Positions 1 through 8,572 of a stretch of DNA of 64,000 nucleotides are shown piece by piece; the first letter of the stretch is position 1, and each line of letters begins with the position of its first letter. The DNA is from Sulfitobacter indolifex (lineage in GTDB: Bacteria; Pseudomonadota; Alphaproteobacteria; Rhodobacterales; Rhodobacteraceae), in assembly GCF_022788655.1 (NCBI RefSeq), contig NZ_CP084952.1, positions 136,501 through 200,500 of the forward strand. Direction: 5' to 3'. The translations under genes were made by a program, and so were the position numbers. A model generated the notes under the pieces. That model was given only the letters and a program-made list of their open reading frames with translations. It was not told the origin of the DNA and did not search any database.

Positions 1-2
1 TT

Positions 3-428
3 GCGGGCAAGCCGGGCTGGTATAACGACGACTTTGAAGAGTTGATGACGGCCACCGGCAACCTGGGTGGCTGGGTGCAATTTGCCAAACGTCCCAGCGA
101 TACTGAGCTTGGGTTTCTTTATGAGAACTGCCTTTTTACAGCGACCGTCAGCTTTTACGAAGGCTGGGGCCTGCCGATTGGTGAAAGCCTGTCCTTTGGC
201 AAGACCGCGGTGGTGGCGGATAATTCTTCCATGCCTGAGGTCGGTGGGGATTTGGTGGAATATTGCGATGCCCAGTCCATCAGCAGCATCTATGAAGCCT
301 GCCACAGGCTCATCGCAGACCCTGAGCACCGGCGCGTTCTGGAGCAGAAGATCAGCACAAGCGCGCTGCGCACTTGGGATGATGTGGCACATGACGTGGA
401 GACCGTGTTGAACCACAAGAATGGCTGA
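3..428 (+). CDS. Glycosyltransferase family 4, C-terminal part (5' end outside window)
   Basis: The reading frame is open from the first bases, so the gene starts upstream and only about 141 C-terminal residues are visible. They match the nucleotide-sugar binding half of a GT4 (GT-B fold) enzyme: an early GKPGW segment, then F..SFYEGWGLPIGESLSFGK, which carries the E-x7-E type signature of retaining GT4 enzymes, then a helical tail. Family knowledge says such enzymes move a sugar from a nucleotide donor onto a glycan or lipid acceptor at the cytoplasmic membrane. The acceptor cannot be told from this fragment. It lies in the same direction as the TolC-like gene, 231 bases upstream, so they need not be one operon. 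Confidence 0.85.
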   Translation, partial: AGKPGWYNDDFEELMTATGNLGGWVQFAKRPSDTELGFLYENCLFTATVSFYEGWGLPIGESLSFGKTAVVADNSSMPEVGGDLVEYCDAQSISSIYEACHRLIADPEHRRVLEQKISTSALRTWDDVAHDVETVLNHKNG

Positions 429-659
429 GGCGCGACGCAACAGATATCAAATGCAAACTTTCCGCAAATATGGCATAGTCCTTCCCAAGATCACTGGCGT
501 CACATTACTCATGACTTGGACGTGAAGGCACCGCGCAGCACACGGACAGCGGCAGCCGGACCTTTGAGGACCTTAATTTTGTGAACGATCAGGGCAAGAA
601 AAGCGCATCCGCCCGCTAAGGCCAACGTGATTGCGCGCAAACAAAAGGCAGAACGAGCA

Positions 660-2084
660 ATGGACATACCTCATCTCAAACGGTCCCTGCGACGCGCAGG
701 TGTCGCTTTGCCCCTCACGCTGGCGCTGTTGATGCCGCGTCCCCTATGGGCCGAAACCTTGGCGGACGCTCTGGTTGGTGCCTATGAGTATTCGGGGCTC
801 TTGGATCAAAACCGCGCTTTGTTGCGCGCCGCTGATGAAGATGTGGCCAGCGCCAAAGCCGCGCTCAAACCGGTGCTGCGGTGGGCTGGGGCGTTGACGC
901 AGAGCTTTGGCAACACGCGGGCCTCCAGTCTCGCGCCCTCGCAGTCCACGGAAGCTCTGACCGCGTCGATCAACCTGATCGGAGAGTTGCTGCTGTATGA
1001 TTTTGGCGCAAGCCAATACCGGATTGAGGCGACAAAAGAGACGGTGCTGGCCACCCGCCAGACGTTGCTTGACCTCGAACAGCGGGTGCTGCTGCGCGCC
1101 GTGGCTGCCTATATGGGGGTCATTGAGGCCTCGGATGTTGTGGCGCTGCGCAACAACAACCTGCGTCTCTTGACTCAAGAGTTGCGTGCTGCGCGCGACC
1201 GTTTTGAAGTGGGGGAGGTGACCAACACGGATGTCGCTCTCGCGGAAGCGCAATTGGCACAGGCCCGCAGCGGGCTGGCAGGGGCCGAGGGCGCCTTGCT
1301 GCGCGCTGTTGAGGAATACATCAATGTGGTCGGGCGCAGACCCGGCAATCTCAGCCCCCCACCGCAGCTGCCCAATGTGGGTGGCAATATCGAGGCTGCC
1401 AAGGCGCTGGCGGTCCGGCGCCATCCCGCCGTTGCGGCCGCGCAACATCAAGTTGCGGCCGCAGGGTTGGCGGTCAGTTCAAACGAGGCGGCAATGAAGC
1501 CTCGGGTGACGCTGCAAGGGAACTACGGTCTTTCAGAGACATTTGACAGTCAGCGCTACAATCGCAGTGGCAGTGTTGGGGTGGAGGCCGGTCAGACGAT
1601 CTATCAAGGTGGCGCTTTATCCTCAGCCGTACGGCGGGCCATGGCCCAGCAGGATGCGCAGCGCGCCAATCTTCATGTTGTGAGCCGCGAGGTTTCTCAG
1701 GAGGTCGGCAATGCCTATGCGTCTTTGACGTCCGCACGGGCGCAACTTGAAGCCTCAGACCGGCAGATCCGCGCGGCGCGCACCGCTTTTGAGGGGGTGC
1801 GTGAAGAAGCAAAGCTGGGCGCCCGGACCACATTGGATGTTCTGGATGCTGAGCAGGTGTTGCTGGATGCGGAATCGACGCGGGTCACCGCACGCGCCAA
1901 TCTCTATATCGCGGCCTATGCCGTCTTGGCTGCCACCGGGCAGCTCACGGCGCGAGATCTGCGCCTGCCCGTGCAGCTTTATGATGCTGCGGCCTATTAC
2001 AATCTGGTCAAGGACGGCCCCGCCAAATATTCCAAGCAGGGCAAAGCGCTCGACCGAGTTCTGCGGGCAATTCAAAAGAACTGA
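660..2084 (+). CDS. TolC family outer membrane channel protein
   Basis: A 474-residue outer membrane efflux protein. The ATG at 660 is preferred over an in-frame GTG at 627 because it opens directly into a basic n-region and a hydrophobic core ending near LWA-ET, a typical signal peptide. The mature part has the two-fold repeated helical architecture of TolC, with long Ala/Gln/Arg-rich coiled-coil stretches and the family features VGRRPG near mid-length and TLDVLDAEQ in the second repeat. TolC trimers form the outer membrane duct for type I secretion and RND/ABC efflux. No transporter gene is adjacent, but a complete ABC/adaptor pair lies at 50-53 kb and could use it; that link is inference. 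Confidence 0.9.
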   Translation: MDIPHLKRSLRRAGVALPLTLALLMPRPLWAETLADALVGAYEYSGLLDQNRALLRAADEDVASAKAALKPVLRWAGALTQSFGNTRASSLAPSQSTEALTASINLIGELLLYDFGASQYRIEATKETVLATRQTLLDLEQRVLLRAVAAYMGVIEASDVVALRNNNLRLLTQELRAARDRFEVGEVTNTDVALAEAQLAQARSGLAGAEGALLRAVEEYINVVGRRPGNLSPPPQLPNVGGNIEAAKALAVRRHPAVAAAQHQVAAAGLAVSSNEAAMKPRVTLQGNYGLSETFDSQRYNRSGSVGVEAGQTIYQGGALSSAVRRAMAQQDAQRANLHVVSREVSQEVGNAYASLTSARAQLEASDRQIRAARTAFEGVREEAKLGARTTLDVLDAEQVLLDAESTRVTARANLYIAAYAVLAATGQLTARDLRLPVQLYDAAAYYNLVKDGPAKYSKQGKALDRVLRAIQKN

Positions 2085-2177
2085 AGTCTAAGGACAGACC
2101 CTTAAGGTAGGCAGGGGGGCGAGTAGCGGCTTAGGTTACGGCTTCGAAAGCCACGCAATCAAAACGCCTCCGAGAAA

Positions 2178-2192
2178 TTTTTTGGGGGGGGG
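2178..2192. repeat. T6G9 homopolymer tract
   Basis: Six T followed by nine G in the gap between the tolC-like gene and the lysR gene. Similar T-then-G runs occur in two other intergenic places (18305 and 40101). Such runs are prone to slippage; no reading frame crosses this one. The rest of the 276-base gap before lysR shows no gene, only the operator candidate just before lysR. Confidence 0.6.
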
Positions 2193-2307
2193 TGCTTTGT
2201 AGCGGAGGTCAGCTTGGCGGAACAGACCTTCCCAATGTGCGAACCGCGCAACCCCTGCGCATTCTGGCGCAAGAAGATGCGGTCTTCGTCCTTTGCGGTA
2301 TCTCAGT

Positions 2308-2340
2308 GCTTCTCACATCCCTCTGTGTGATAATAGAAAC
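2308..2340 (+). promoter_or_regulatory. Candidate LysR operator upstream of lysR
   Basis: TTCTCAC (2310-2316) and GTGATAA (2327-2333) form an imperfect inverted repeat, followed by an AAAC. The right half plus flank, CTGTGTGATAAT, is identical to the one in the divergent promoter at 5419-5453. It ends 20 bases before the lysR start, where autoregulation would be expected for this family. The T-N11-A-like layout fits LysR operators. Binding is inferred. Confidence 0.55.
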
Positions 2341-2360
2341 AGTCGCCATGGAGGGCCCGG

Positions 2361-3272
2361 ATGAATAGAAGTTTGACGGCGACCTTGCGCCAGTATGAAG
2401 CTTTCGACGTCGTCGCCGAAACTTTGCATTTTGGGCGAGCGGCTCAACTTCTAGGTGTCGCTCAACCAGCGCTGACGCAACAGATCAAACAGCTCGAAGC
2501 CGAGTTCGGGGGCGAGCTATTGTTTGACCGAAACCGCCGTCGTGTACTGTTGACCGAATTTGGCGAAACTGTTTTGCCAGAGGTGCGCGCCCTGCTGAGG
2601 CAGGCTCACCGCGTCGAAAATATTGCTGACGCCGCGCGCGGTGGGCGGCGCGGTCGTATCGAGTTGGCTTACATTGGATCCGCGTCTTATGCTGGCGTTC
2701 TTGGACGTGTTTTGAAGACATTTCGGGCGGGCACGGATGTCGATCTGGTTTTGCATGAATTGGACATGGATCTTCAAATCCGCGAGATCGTCGCAGGCAG
2801 GATCGATGCCGGATTTGTGCGCTTGCCGCTCTCGGGGGTGCCAGATGTGCTGGTGACGAGGGACATTTTAGAAGAAGATATCATGTTGGCTCTTCCCAGA
2901 GGACATAGACTGGAGGGGGCGGAATCCGTGCGCATGGCCGATCTGTGCAAAGAAAGCTTTATTTTTACCCATCTCGGCCCTGATCTCGGATTTGCCGCCT
3001 GCGCTTATGCGCTGTGCAGCGACGCTGGTTTTACCCCCCACATTGCCCATCGTGCCCGACAGTTCACTGCGATCGTCAGTTTTGTCTCTGCCGGTCTGGG
3101 CGTGGCATTTGTGCCCGCTTCTGTTGCTCGTATGGCGGAGGTAGGGGTCAGCTTTGTGCGGATCTCTGATGCCACCGTAACGAGCCGGATCGGCCTTGCC
3201 CATCTTGATGCCCCAACCAATCCTACCCTGCGCCGTTTGCTTGCGATCCTAGAGCCGATTGACCGGCTGTGA
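2361..3272 (+). CDS. LysR family transcriptional regulator
   Basis: 303 residues, normal LysR length. Residues about 8-66 form the winged helix-turn-helix (HFGRAAQLLGVAQPALTQQI then L.FDRNRRRVLLTEFG); about 95-300 form the type 2 periplasmic-binding-protein effector domain. The N-terminal wording (LHFGRAAQ, AQPALTQQIKQLE) resembles the CatR/BenM/CbnR branch that controls aromatic ring-cleavage pathways, which fits the muconolactone isomerase gene nearby. The start follows a GGAGG at 2350. It is co-oriented with nothing: a tail-to-tail gap separates it from the minus-strand isomerase. It is the best candidate regulator of the two divergent catabolic operons because the same inverted repeat lies in front of it and in their shared promoter. 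Confidence 0.9.
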   Translation: MNRSLTATLRQYEAFDVVAETLHFGRAAQLLGVAQPALTQQIKQLEAEFGGELLFDRNRRRVLLTEFGETVLPEVRALLRQAHRVENIADAARGGRRGRIELAYIGSASYAGVLGRVLKTFRAGTDVDLVLHELDMDLQIREIVAGRIDAGFVRLPLSGVPDVLVTRDILEEDIMLALPRGHRLEGAESVRMADLCKESFIFTHLGPDLGFAACAYALCSDAGFTPHIAHRARQFTAIVSFVSAGLGVAFVPASVARMAEVGVSFVRISDATVTSRIGLAHLDAPTNPTLRRLLAILEPIDRL

Positions 3273-3451
3273 GAGGCCGATAAGAAGACTGTGCATGCTG
3301 CCACTTGGGGCATCAAGTTCCAGGTTTTCGCGCGGTGCGGTGCGCGGACTTTTTGCCCTTTTGGCTTGATGTGCAACTGGTCTTCGACGCCCAGATATTG
3401 TTGATGCCAAGGCCAGTGATGTGTGAACCGGCGGTGAGGGTTCTGCGGCGT

Positions 3452-3742
3452 TCAGCTGTCGTCGGCGCGTACCGAGGAGGGATGGCGGACCAGGGATTTC
3501 ACGTCGATGTCCATATAGGGAAAAAGCGGAAGACCCGAGATAATCTCATGTAATCTATCAGCATTGCTGACGTCGAATATCGACAGGTTTGCATAGGTGC
3601 CGGTTACACGCCAGATATGGCGCCATTCGCCGCTTTCCTGCAGCTTTTGGGAGTAGGCTTTTTCCCGCATCTTAATCTCTTCAACTTCGCTCGTCGGCAT
3701 ATCTGCCGGCAGCTTTACGGTCATATTCACCTGAAAAAGCAT
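3452..3742 (-). CDS. catC: Muconolactone delta-isomerase family protein
   Basis: 96 residues, the usual size of muconolactone isomerase, a small ferredoxin-like-fold enzyme that converts muconolactone to 3-oxoadipate enol-lactone in the catechol branch of the beta-ketoadipate pathway. Family wording is clear: MLFQVNMTVKLP at the start, EWRHIWRVTGTYANLSIFDV in the middle, SGLPLFPYMDIDV near the end and a terminal RHPSS. Related family members dechlorinate chloromuconolactones, so the exact lactone is open. It is the last gene of a tight minus-strand operon, only five bases after the YciI-like gene. No muconate cycloisomerase or catechol dioxygenase is in the window. Confidence 0.8.
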   Translation of the reverse strand: MLFQVNMTVKLPADMPTSEVEEIKMREKAYSQKLQESGEWRHIWRVTGTYANLSIFDVSNADRLHEIISGLPLFPYMDIDVKSLVRHPSSVRADDS

Positions 3743-3747
3743 AGTTC

Positions 3748-4044
3748 TTATAACTCCCGTTTTCCGGCCAGATATGCCTTGCGCCAGCGGATCACCTCGA
3801 CCCGCTGGAACAGACCCGCTTCGTGGAAAGGGTCATTTTGGATGAAGTCTTCGGCCGAGGCCCTATCCTCGACATCGACCAGATAGATCCCCCCGGACGC
3901 GAAAGCACCATCGTCCGAGAGCTTCGCCCCACATGCCAAAAGAAGCGTTTGATGCTGATCTAGGTAGTCGAGGTGGCGGTCCCGCAGCTTAAGGCGAAGC
4001 GCGTGGTTGCCATCCTTATCCCATGTTTCGATCATGAAAGGCAT
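3748..4044 (-). CDS. YciI family protein
   Basis: 98 residues starting MPFMIETWDKDG, chosen because an AAGGAG lies a few bases before this ATG; the longer open frame runs back into the transporter gene. The fold family (YCII-related, dimeric alpha-beta barrel) is recognisable from H..YL..H...L..CG..L and the GGIYLVDVEDRASAEDFIQNDPF segment. YciI proteins include lactone dehalogenases and isomerase-like enzymes as well as many of unknown role. The position between a carboxylate transporter and a muconolactone isomerase suggests action on a lactone or similar intermediate. That is inference from context; the fold relation between YciI and muconolactone isomerase makes a shared substrate plausible. 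Confidence 0.75.
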   Translation of the reverse strand: MPFMIETWDKDGNHALRLKLRDRHLDYLDQHQTLLLACGAKLSDDGAFASGGIYLVDVEDRASAEDFIQNDPFHEAGLFQRVEVIRWRKAYLAGKREL

Positions 4045-4060
4045 GACCAACTCCTTTTGT

Positions 4061-5389
4061 TTATAGTCCCAAAAAGCCCCACAGCATGACGGCCGCGCCG
4101 AAGATGAGGCCAAGATAAATGAGGATCAAAACCATATATCCCATTACATCGCGCAACTGGAGGCCGGAGATTGCCAAGACAGGCAGAATCCAGAAAGGTT
4201 GGATCATATTGGTCCACTGATCTCCGATTTGTACTGCAAGCGCAGTGGCCGGAATGGAGGCACCGATTTCTTTAGCCGCACCCATCATGACCGGACCCTG
4301 AACAGCCCATTGCCCGCCTCCCGATGGCGCCAATAGATTGATTAGGCCGCCTGATAGGAACGACCAGATTGGCAAGGTTTCAGGTGTGGAGATGTTAACG
4401 AACATCTGAGCGAACGTCACCAGCAGGCCAGAGCCTGTGAGGATGCCTAAGATGCCCGCATAGAAAGGGTATTGAATGATAATCCCCGCCACGATTGTTA
4501 CACCGTCACCCAGTGCCGCAAGGTATCTGGCTGGGGAGGCAAAGAGCAAAATCCCGAGAAAGAGAAAAATAGTGTTAATGATGTTGAGGTTAAGCGAGCC
4601 GCCCGTGACAAAATGATTTGCGGCGTAGACGAGGCCGAGAAGGCCAATCGCAATACCGGGAAGTGGACTATTGTTCATGCGGTCTGCGATAGAGCGCACG
4701 GCGTCGCCTGCGGCTGCGGCAGCTGGTGAGGGTGCCTCGGGTTTGGCTTCAATGACCTTGGACGGATCCTTGGGGTGCAGCCAAGCGTTGAAGAGGGGCA
4801 GAGTCAGGACGATGACGAGGCTGGTTATAAGAAGGACCGGCGAAAGAATGGTCTCGCTGATCGGGACAATTCCGATGTCTGCCTGCAAAAAATGCCCTTC
4901 GGTTGCAATGAGCAGTGGCACGGAACCGGACAGGCCAATGCCATAGAGTGCAAACCCCGAATAGGCGGCGGCAATAACCAACGGATAGTGGAGGCCTTTG
5001 ACGCGTTGGCCAAGTTCGCGCGCGACCAAGGTGCCAATTACGAGGCCAAAACCCCAGTTGAGCCAGCTTCCAATCGCGCCGACCAATGTCGCAACGATTA
5101 CCGCGGTCGCGGGCTTTTCCACTTTAGAGACAAAAAATACCAAAGCCGCGTTCACAGGCGGTGATTTGGCCAGAAGGTATCCAGCAAGCAGGATAACGGT
5201 CATTTGCATCGAAAAGGCGAGAAGGTTCCAGAAGCTTTCGCCCCAATAGGTTGCCGTCTGAATGAAGCCGGCCCCCTCTACCACCATCGCGAGGCCAATA
5301 GTTAAGAATGTCAGCCCAAAGGCGATGACCAGCGGGTCGGGCAGGTAGCGCCCTATCAGCCGCGTGAAAAAATTGGCCAATGCGTTCAT
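4061..5389 (-). CDS. Short-chain fatty acid transporter, AtoE family
   Basis: 442 residues with about 12-14 hydrophobic segments, matching the AtoE family of inner-membrane carriers for short-chain fatty acids such as acetoacetate or butyrate. Recognisable stretches are YLPDPLVIAFGLTFLT at the N-terminus, GSWLNWGFGLVIGTLVARE and the late LAPSGGGQWAVQGPVMM and GDQWTNMIQPFW motifs. The start at 5389 has GGAGG seven bases upstream; an in-frame extension to 5524 lacks one and would run across the operator. First gene of the minus-strand operon, with 16 bases to the YciI-like gene. If the divergent BKACE makes acetoacetate, this carrier could import the operon's substrate or exchange that product. 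Confidence 0.88.
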   Translation of the reverse strand: MNALANFFTRLIGRYLPDPLVIAFGLTFLTIGLAMVVEGAGFIQTATYWGESFWNLLAFSMQMTVILLAGYLLAKSPPVNAALVFFVSKVEKPATAVIVATLVGAIGSWLNWGFGLVIGTLVARELGQRVKGLHYPLVIAAAYSGFALYGIGLSGSVPLLIATEGHFLQADIGIVPISETILSPVLLITSLVIVLTLPLFNAWLHPKDPSKVIEAKPEAPSPAAAAAGDAVRSIADRMNNSPLPGIAIGLLGLVYAANHFVTGGSLNLNIINTIFLFLGILLFASPARYLAALGDGVTIVAGIIIQYPFYAGILGILTGSGLLVTFAQMFVNISTPETLPIWSFLSGGLINLLAPSGGGQWAVQGPVMMGAAKEIGASIPATALAVQIGDQWTNMIQPFWILPVLAISGLQLRDVMGYMVLILIYLGLIFGAAVMLWGFLGL

Positions 5390-5418
5390 ATCAATCCTCC
5401 CTTGATACAATATGTAAT

Positions 5419-5453
5419 GTTTGCTTATCACTCGGCCTGTGTGATAATCAAAC
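5419..5453. promoter_or_regulatory. LysR-type operator in the divergent catabolic promoter
   Basis: GTTTGCTTATCAC (5419-5431) and GTGATAATCAAAC (5441-5453) form an inverted repeat with 13-base arms, one mismatch and a nine-base spacer. It lies 30 bases upstream of the atoE-like start and about 270 bases before the cyclase gene, in the only promoter region shared by the two operons. The same core is found just before lysR. The rest of the 330-base intergenic region holds no gene. That the LysR protein binds here is inference. Confidence 0.65.
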
Positions 5454-5719
5454 GGTAATTGATAGTGGGGTGGTGCATATTTGGCTTCTTCGTGGGACGT
5501 GGCGTCGTGGGTCTGCCGCTGCACGTCGGTTCATTAGCGCATGAGTGACTAACATCCTGCGCCTTGATCGGCGTTCAAAGCGTTTGAGAATGTAGACCAG
5601 CAGCGCAGACGCATTTGAGGCAGGTTATTGTCGGTTCGGGAGGGGCGTAGCGCAATTGGATAGGACACCCCTTTTGTGCTTGGTCGGTGCGGGCGCAATA
5701 CAGGGAATGATGGAGAGAT

Positions 5720-6727
5720 ATGATGAACTGGACGAAACGGCCCGAGGGGTCAAACTGGGGGGATTTCGGTGCTGATGACGAACTGGGCCGGCTGAATCTT
5801 ATTGGACCCGAGCAAGTGCGTGCTGGCTTGGCAACTGTCACCGAAGGGCGGACCCTTTGCTTATCGCTGCCCCTTGATTTGCCGGGTGGCAACCTATTGA
5901 ACCCGCGCCGTCATCCCCCTCGGCTTAGCCCAACGGAACTGGACGGCGCGCAGTATGTGAACTTTCCACTGGCCAATCTCGACCCGGCATTGCGCGATGT
6001 GATTAGCGATGATCGGGTTATTCTCTACACCCAATATTCGACACAGTGGGACTCGCTTGCGCATGTGGGCGCGATGTTTGATGTGGATGACAACGGTGTG
6101 CCCGAAAAGGTCTATTACAATGGGCATAGGGCTGATCGGGACGTCCTGGCCCCGGCCAAAACGGGTGGATCGTCGCGTGCAGAACGTCTCGGCGTCGAAA
6201 CCATGGCCACCCATGGTATGCAGGGTCGTGCGGTTCTCGTGGATCTTGCTAAGGTCTTTGGCACAAACAGGCGCGTTATTGATCGCGATGATCTGATGCA
6301 TGCGCTTGACGCAACGGGTGCAGACATAAGGCCTGGCGATTTCATGATGCTCAGAACGGGGTTTGCAGAGCGGATCGTCGAAATGAATGGTGCGCCGGAT
6401 GTCGAAGCGCTAGATCGCACCGGTGCCGTTCTGGATGGTCATGATTTAGCACTTCTCCAATGGATTACCGACAGCGGCATCGCAGCCATATGCGCTGATA
6501 ATTATGCGGTCGAGAACCCCGACCCGCCATTGGGCGCAACGCTTAAACTGCCGTTGCATCATCATTGCCTCTTCAAGCTCGGTCTTCCTCTTGCTGAGCT
6601 TTGGTATCTGGCTGATCTGGCGAAGGCTCTTGATGCGCTTGGCCGATGTGATTTTCTCCTGACCGCGCCGCCGCTCAGATTGCCTGGTGCTCTAGGGTCT
6701 CCGGTCACTCCCATCGCTACAATTTGA
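5720..6727 (+). CDS. Cyclase family protein (kynurenine formamidase-like hydrolase)
   Basis: 335 residues with the PF04199 cyclase/KynB fold. The metal-site region is QWDSLAHVGAMF (the D..H.G variant of the family's HxGTH motif), followed by D-rich loops and a late CADNYAVENPDPP segment. Members hydrolyse amides or act on polyketide or aromatic ring intermediates with a bound divalent metal. The substrate is not evident. A GGAGAG precedes the ATG at 5720. The stop is nine bases before the BKACE gene, so the two are translated from one operon. In this setting it may open a ring, a lactone or an amide feeding the keto-acid steps that follow. Confidence 0.8.
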   Translation: MMNWTKRPEGSNWGDFGADDELGRLNLIGPEQVRAGLATVTEGRTLCLSLPLDLPGGNLLNPRRHPPRLSPTELDGAQYVNFPLANLDPALRDVISDDRVILYTQYSTQWDSLAHVGAMFDVDDNGVPEKVYYNGHRADRDVLAPAKTGGSSRAERLGVETMATHGMQGRAVLVDLAKVFGTNRRVIDRDDLMHALDATGADIRPGDFMMLRTGFAERIVEMNGAPDVEALDRTGAVLDGHDLALLQWITDSGIAAICADNYAVENPDPPLGATLKLPLHHHCLFKLGLPLAELWYLADLAKALDALGRCDFLLTAPPLRLPGALGSPVTPIATI

Positions 6728-6736
6728 GGTACCGCC

Positions 6737-7570
6737 ATGTCTACCATGCCGCCAGCGATGATCTGCGTCGCAATTACCGGCTCTTTGCCGAAAAAGAGCG
6801 ACAATCCTGCCGTTCCTATAACTGTGCCCGAACAGATCGAGAGCACACAGGCCGCGTTCGAAGCCGGTGCATCCGTATGCCACGCGCATGTGCGCAACGA
6901 CGATGAGACGCCGTCGGCGGACCCCGAGCGATTTGCCCGCCTGAAGGAAGGGATTGAGAAACATTGTCCCGGCATGCTCATTCAGTTCTCAACCGGTGGC
7001 AGATCGGGGGCTGGGCGCGCTCGAGGGGGTATGCTTTCGCTTTGTCCTGACATGGCTTCTCTATCGGTCGGATCGAACAACTTTCCGAACCGCGTCTATG
7101 AGAATCCACCCGATCTTGTTTCTTGGCTTGCCCAGGAGATGAAGTCGCGGGCGATCAAGCCTGAAGTTGAAGCCTTCGATCTCAGCCATATCCTGCAGGC
7201 CAAATCTATGGTGGATAAAGGGGAGATCACCGGACCGCCTTATATTCAGTTTGTAATGGGGGTCACAAATGCGATGCCGGCGGACCGCGACGTGTTCAAT
7301 TACTATATCACGACAGTGAAGCGTCTTTTTGGCGACGTGCCATGGTGTGCGGCCGGTATTGGAAAGCATCAGGCGGAATTGAACCGTTGGGCAGCGCAGG
7401 CAGGGGGGCATTTGCGCACGGGCCTCGAAGACAATATTCGCATGGATCGCCACACCCTTGCACCATCCAATGCAGCTCTCGTTGAACGCGCCGTCGAGAT
7501 TTGCCAAGAAAACGGGCGCAGGATTGCCTCCCCTACCGAAGCGCGCCGTATCCTTGGATTGGGAGAATAG
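6737..7570 (+). CDS. BKACE family beta-keto acid cleavage enzyme
   Basis: 277 residues of the family founded by 3-keto-5-aminohexanoate cleavage enzyme (Kce, DUF849). Family members condense a beta-keto acid with acetyl-CoA and split it to acetoacetate and a new CoA ester, using a zinc held by a His-x-His pair. The pair is visible as CHAHVR, and the conserved active-site strands KPEVEAFD and RTGLEDN are present. The neighbours, a muconolactone isomerase and an enol-lactone hydrolase, would deliver 3-oxoadipate, so cleavage to succinyl-CoA and acetoacetate is an attractive proposal, though the substrate is inferred from context only. The stop codon is immediately followed by the hydrolase start at 7572. 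Confidence 0.88.
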   Translation: MSTMPPAMICVAITGSLPKKSDNPAVPITVPEQIESTQAAFEAGASVCHAHVRNDDETPSADPERFARLKEGIEKHCPGMLIQFSTGGRSGAGRARGGMLSLCPDMASLSVGSNNFPNRVYENPPDLVSWLAQEMKSRAIKPEVEAFDLSHILQAKSMVDKGEITGPPYIQFVMGVTNAMPADRDVFNYYITTVKRLFGDVPWCAAGIGKHQAELNRWAAQAGGHLRTGLEDNIRMDRHTLAPSNAALVERAVEICQENGRRIASPTEARRILGLGE

Positions 7571-7571
7571 C

Positions 7572-8348
7572 ATGACGTTTTTAGAAATGAACGGCACTGT
7601 CCTTCACCATAAGGTCCGCTTGAGCGGCAAGACAAGCGTCGTTTTCTTGAACTCACTTGGGACGGATTTGCGCATATGGGATGACGTTGCAAGTTTGTTG
7701 CCGGACGACTGGACGGTGTTGCAGATTGATAAGCGTGGGCACGGTCTCTCCGAGACGGGTGACGCAGACATGAAGACCTATGCCGCAGATGTAGCCGCAT
7801 TGATGGACCACTACTGTCTTGGTCCGGCCCTCATATGCGGTGTCTCAATTGGGGGAATGATCGCACAACAGCTTTTCCACGCCCGCTCTGATCTTGTCTC
7901 TTCAATGGTGTTGTCCAACACTGCTGCGCGGATCGGGGATGCAGCGAGTTGGCAAGCGCGTCTTGACCAACTCGATGAGGTCGGTCTTGAGGCCTTGGCA
8001 GATGGTATACTTGAGCGCTGGTTCTCGGCTGCGTTCAGGTTCGACCGGCCAAGCGATCTGCAAGGATATCGATCAATGCTCGCGCGCACCCCTGCTGAGG
8101 GCTACGCGACGGCATGCCGCGCGATCCGCGATACGGATCTGCGCGATCAAACGTCACAAATCGACGCACCGGTGATCTGCATATCTGGCACAGAGGATTT
8201 GGCCACGCCTTCGCACATCGTTGCGCAATTTGCACAATCCATACCAAAAGCCAGCGTCGTTGAAATCTCAGGCGCCGGGCATTTGCCCTGTATCGAGACG
8301 CCATTAGAAGTTGCAGCTGTTATCAAGGGTATTGCCCAGCAAGGATAG
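7572..8348 (+). CDS. Alpha/beta hydrolase, 3-oxoadipate enol-lactonase-like
   Basis: 258 residues from the ATG at 7572, one base after the BKACE stop; longer frames overlap BKACE and look unreal. The N-terminal FLNSLGTDLRIWDD is close to what is typical of PcaD, the lactonase that opens 3-oxoadipate enol-lactone. The catalytic triad is visible: Ser92 in the elbow GVSIGG, an Asp in SGTEDLATP and a His near residue 237 in GAGHLPCIETP. Together with the divergent muconolactone isomerase this gives two consecutive steps of the beta-ketoadipate pathway in one island. Other small esterases share this fold, so the exact lactone is not proven. Confidence 0.85.
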   Translation: MTFLEMNGTVLHHKVRLSGKTSVVFLNSLGTDLRIWDDVASLLPDDWTVLQIDKRGHGLSETGDADMKTYAADVAALMDHYCLGPALICGVSIGGMIAQQLFHARSDLVSSMVLSNTAARIGDAASWQARLDQLDEVGLEALADGILERWFSAAFRFDRPSDLQGYRSMLARTPAEGYATACRAIRDTDLRDQTSQIDAPVICISGTEDLATPSHIVAQFAQSIPKASVVEISGAGHLPCIETPLEVAAVIKGIAQQG

Positions 8349-8572
8349 TTATAGACGGAGGCTTTCTCCTCTTTGAAGGCGGGCGGTAAATGGGCTGAGT
8401 TTAACCGCGCCAGGTATAGCGCGCGATTGCCGAGCGTCTCTCCCATGGCTGTAAAGTTCAACACCTGCGTGATAAACACGGAGGCTTAAAGGCGCTCTAT
8501 ATGCGCCGTCATCCCCGCTTGAAGACGCACTGTTGCCGTAGCACAGCGCTTTTAACGATAGGTTGAGCCTTC

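Noticed and set aside
744..1451. 235-codon minus-strand frame opposite the tolC-like gene
   Set aside because: Antisense shadow of a clear TolC family gene; Arg/Gln/His-rich translation.
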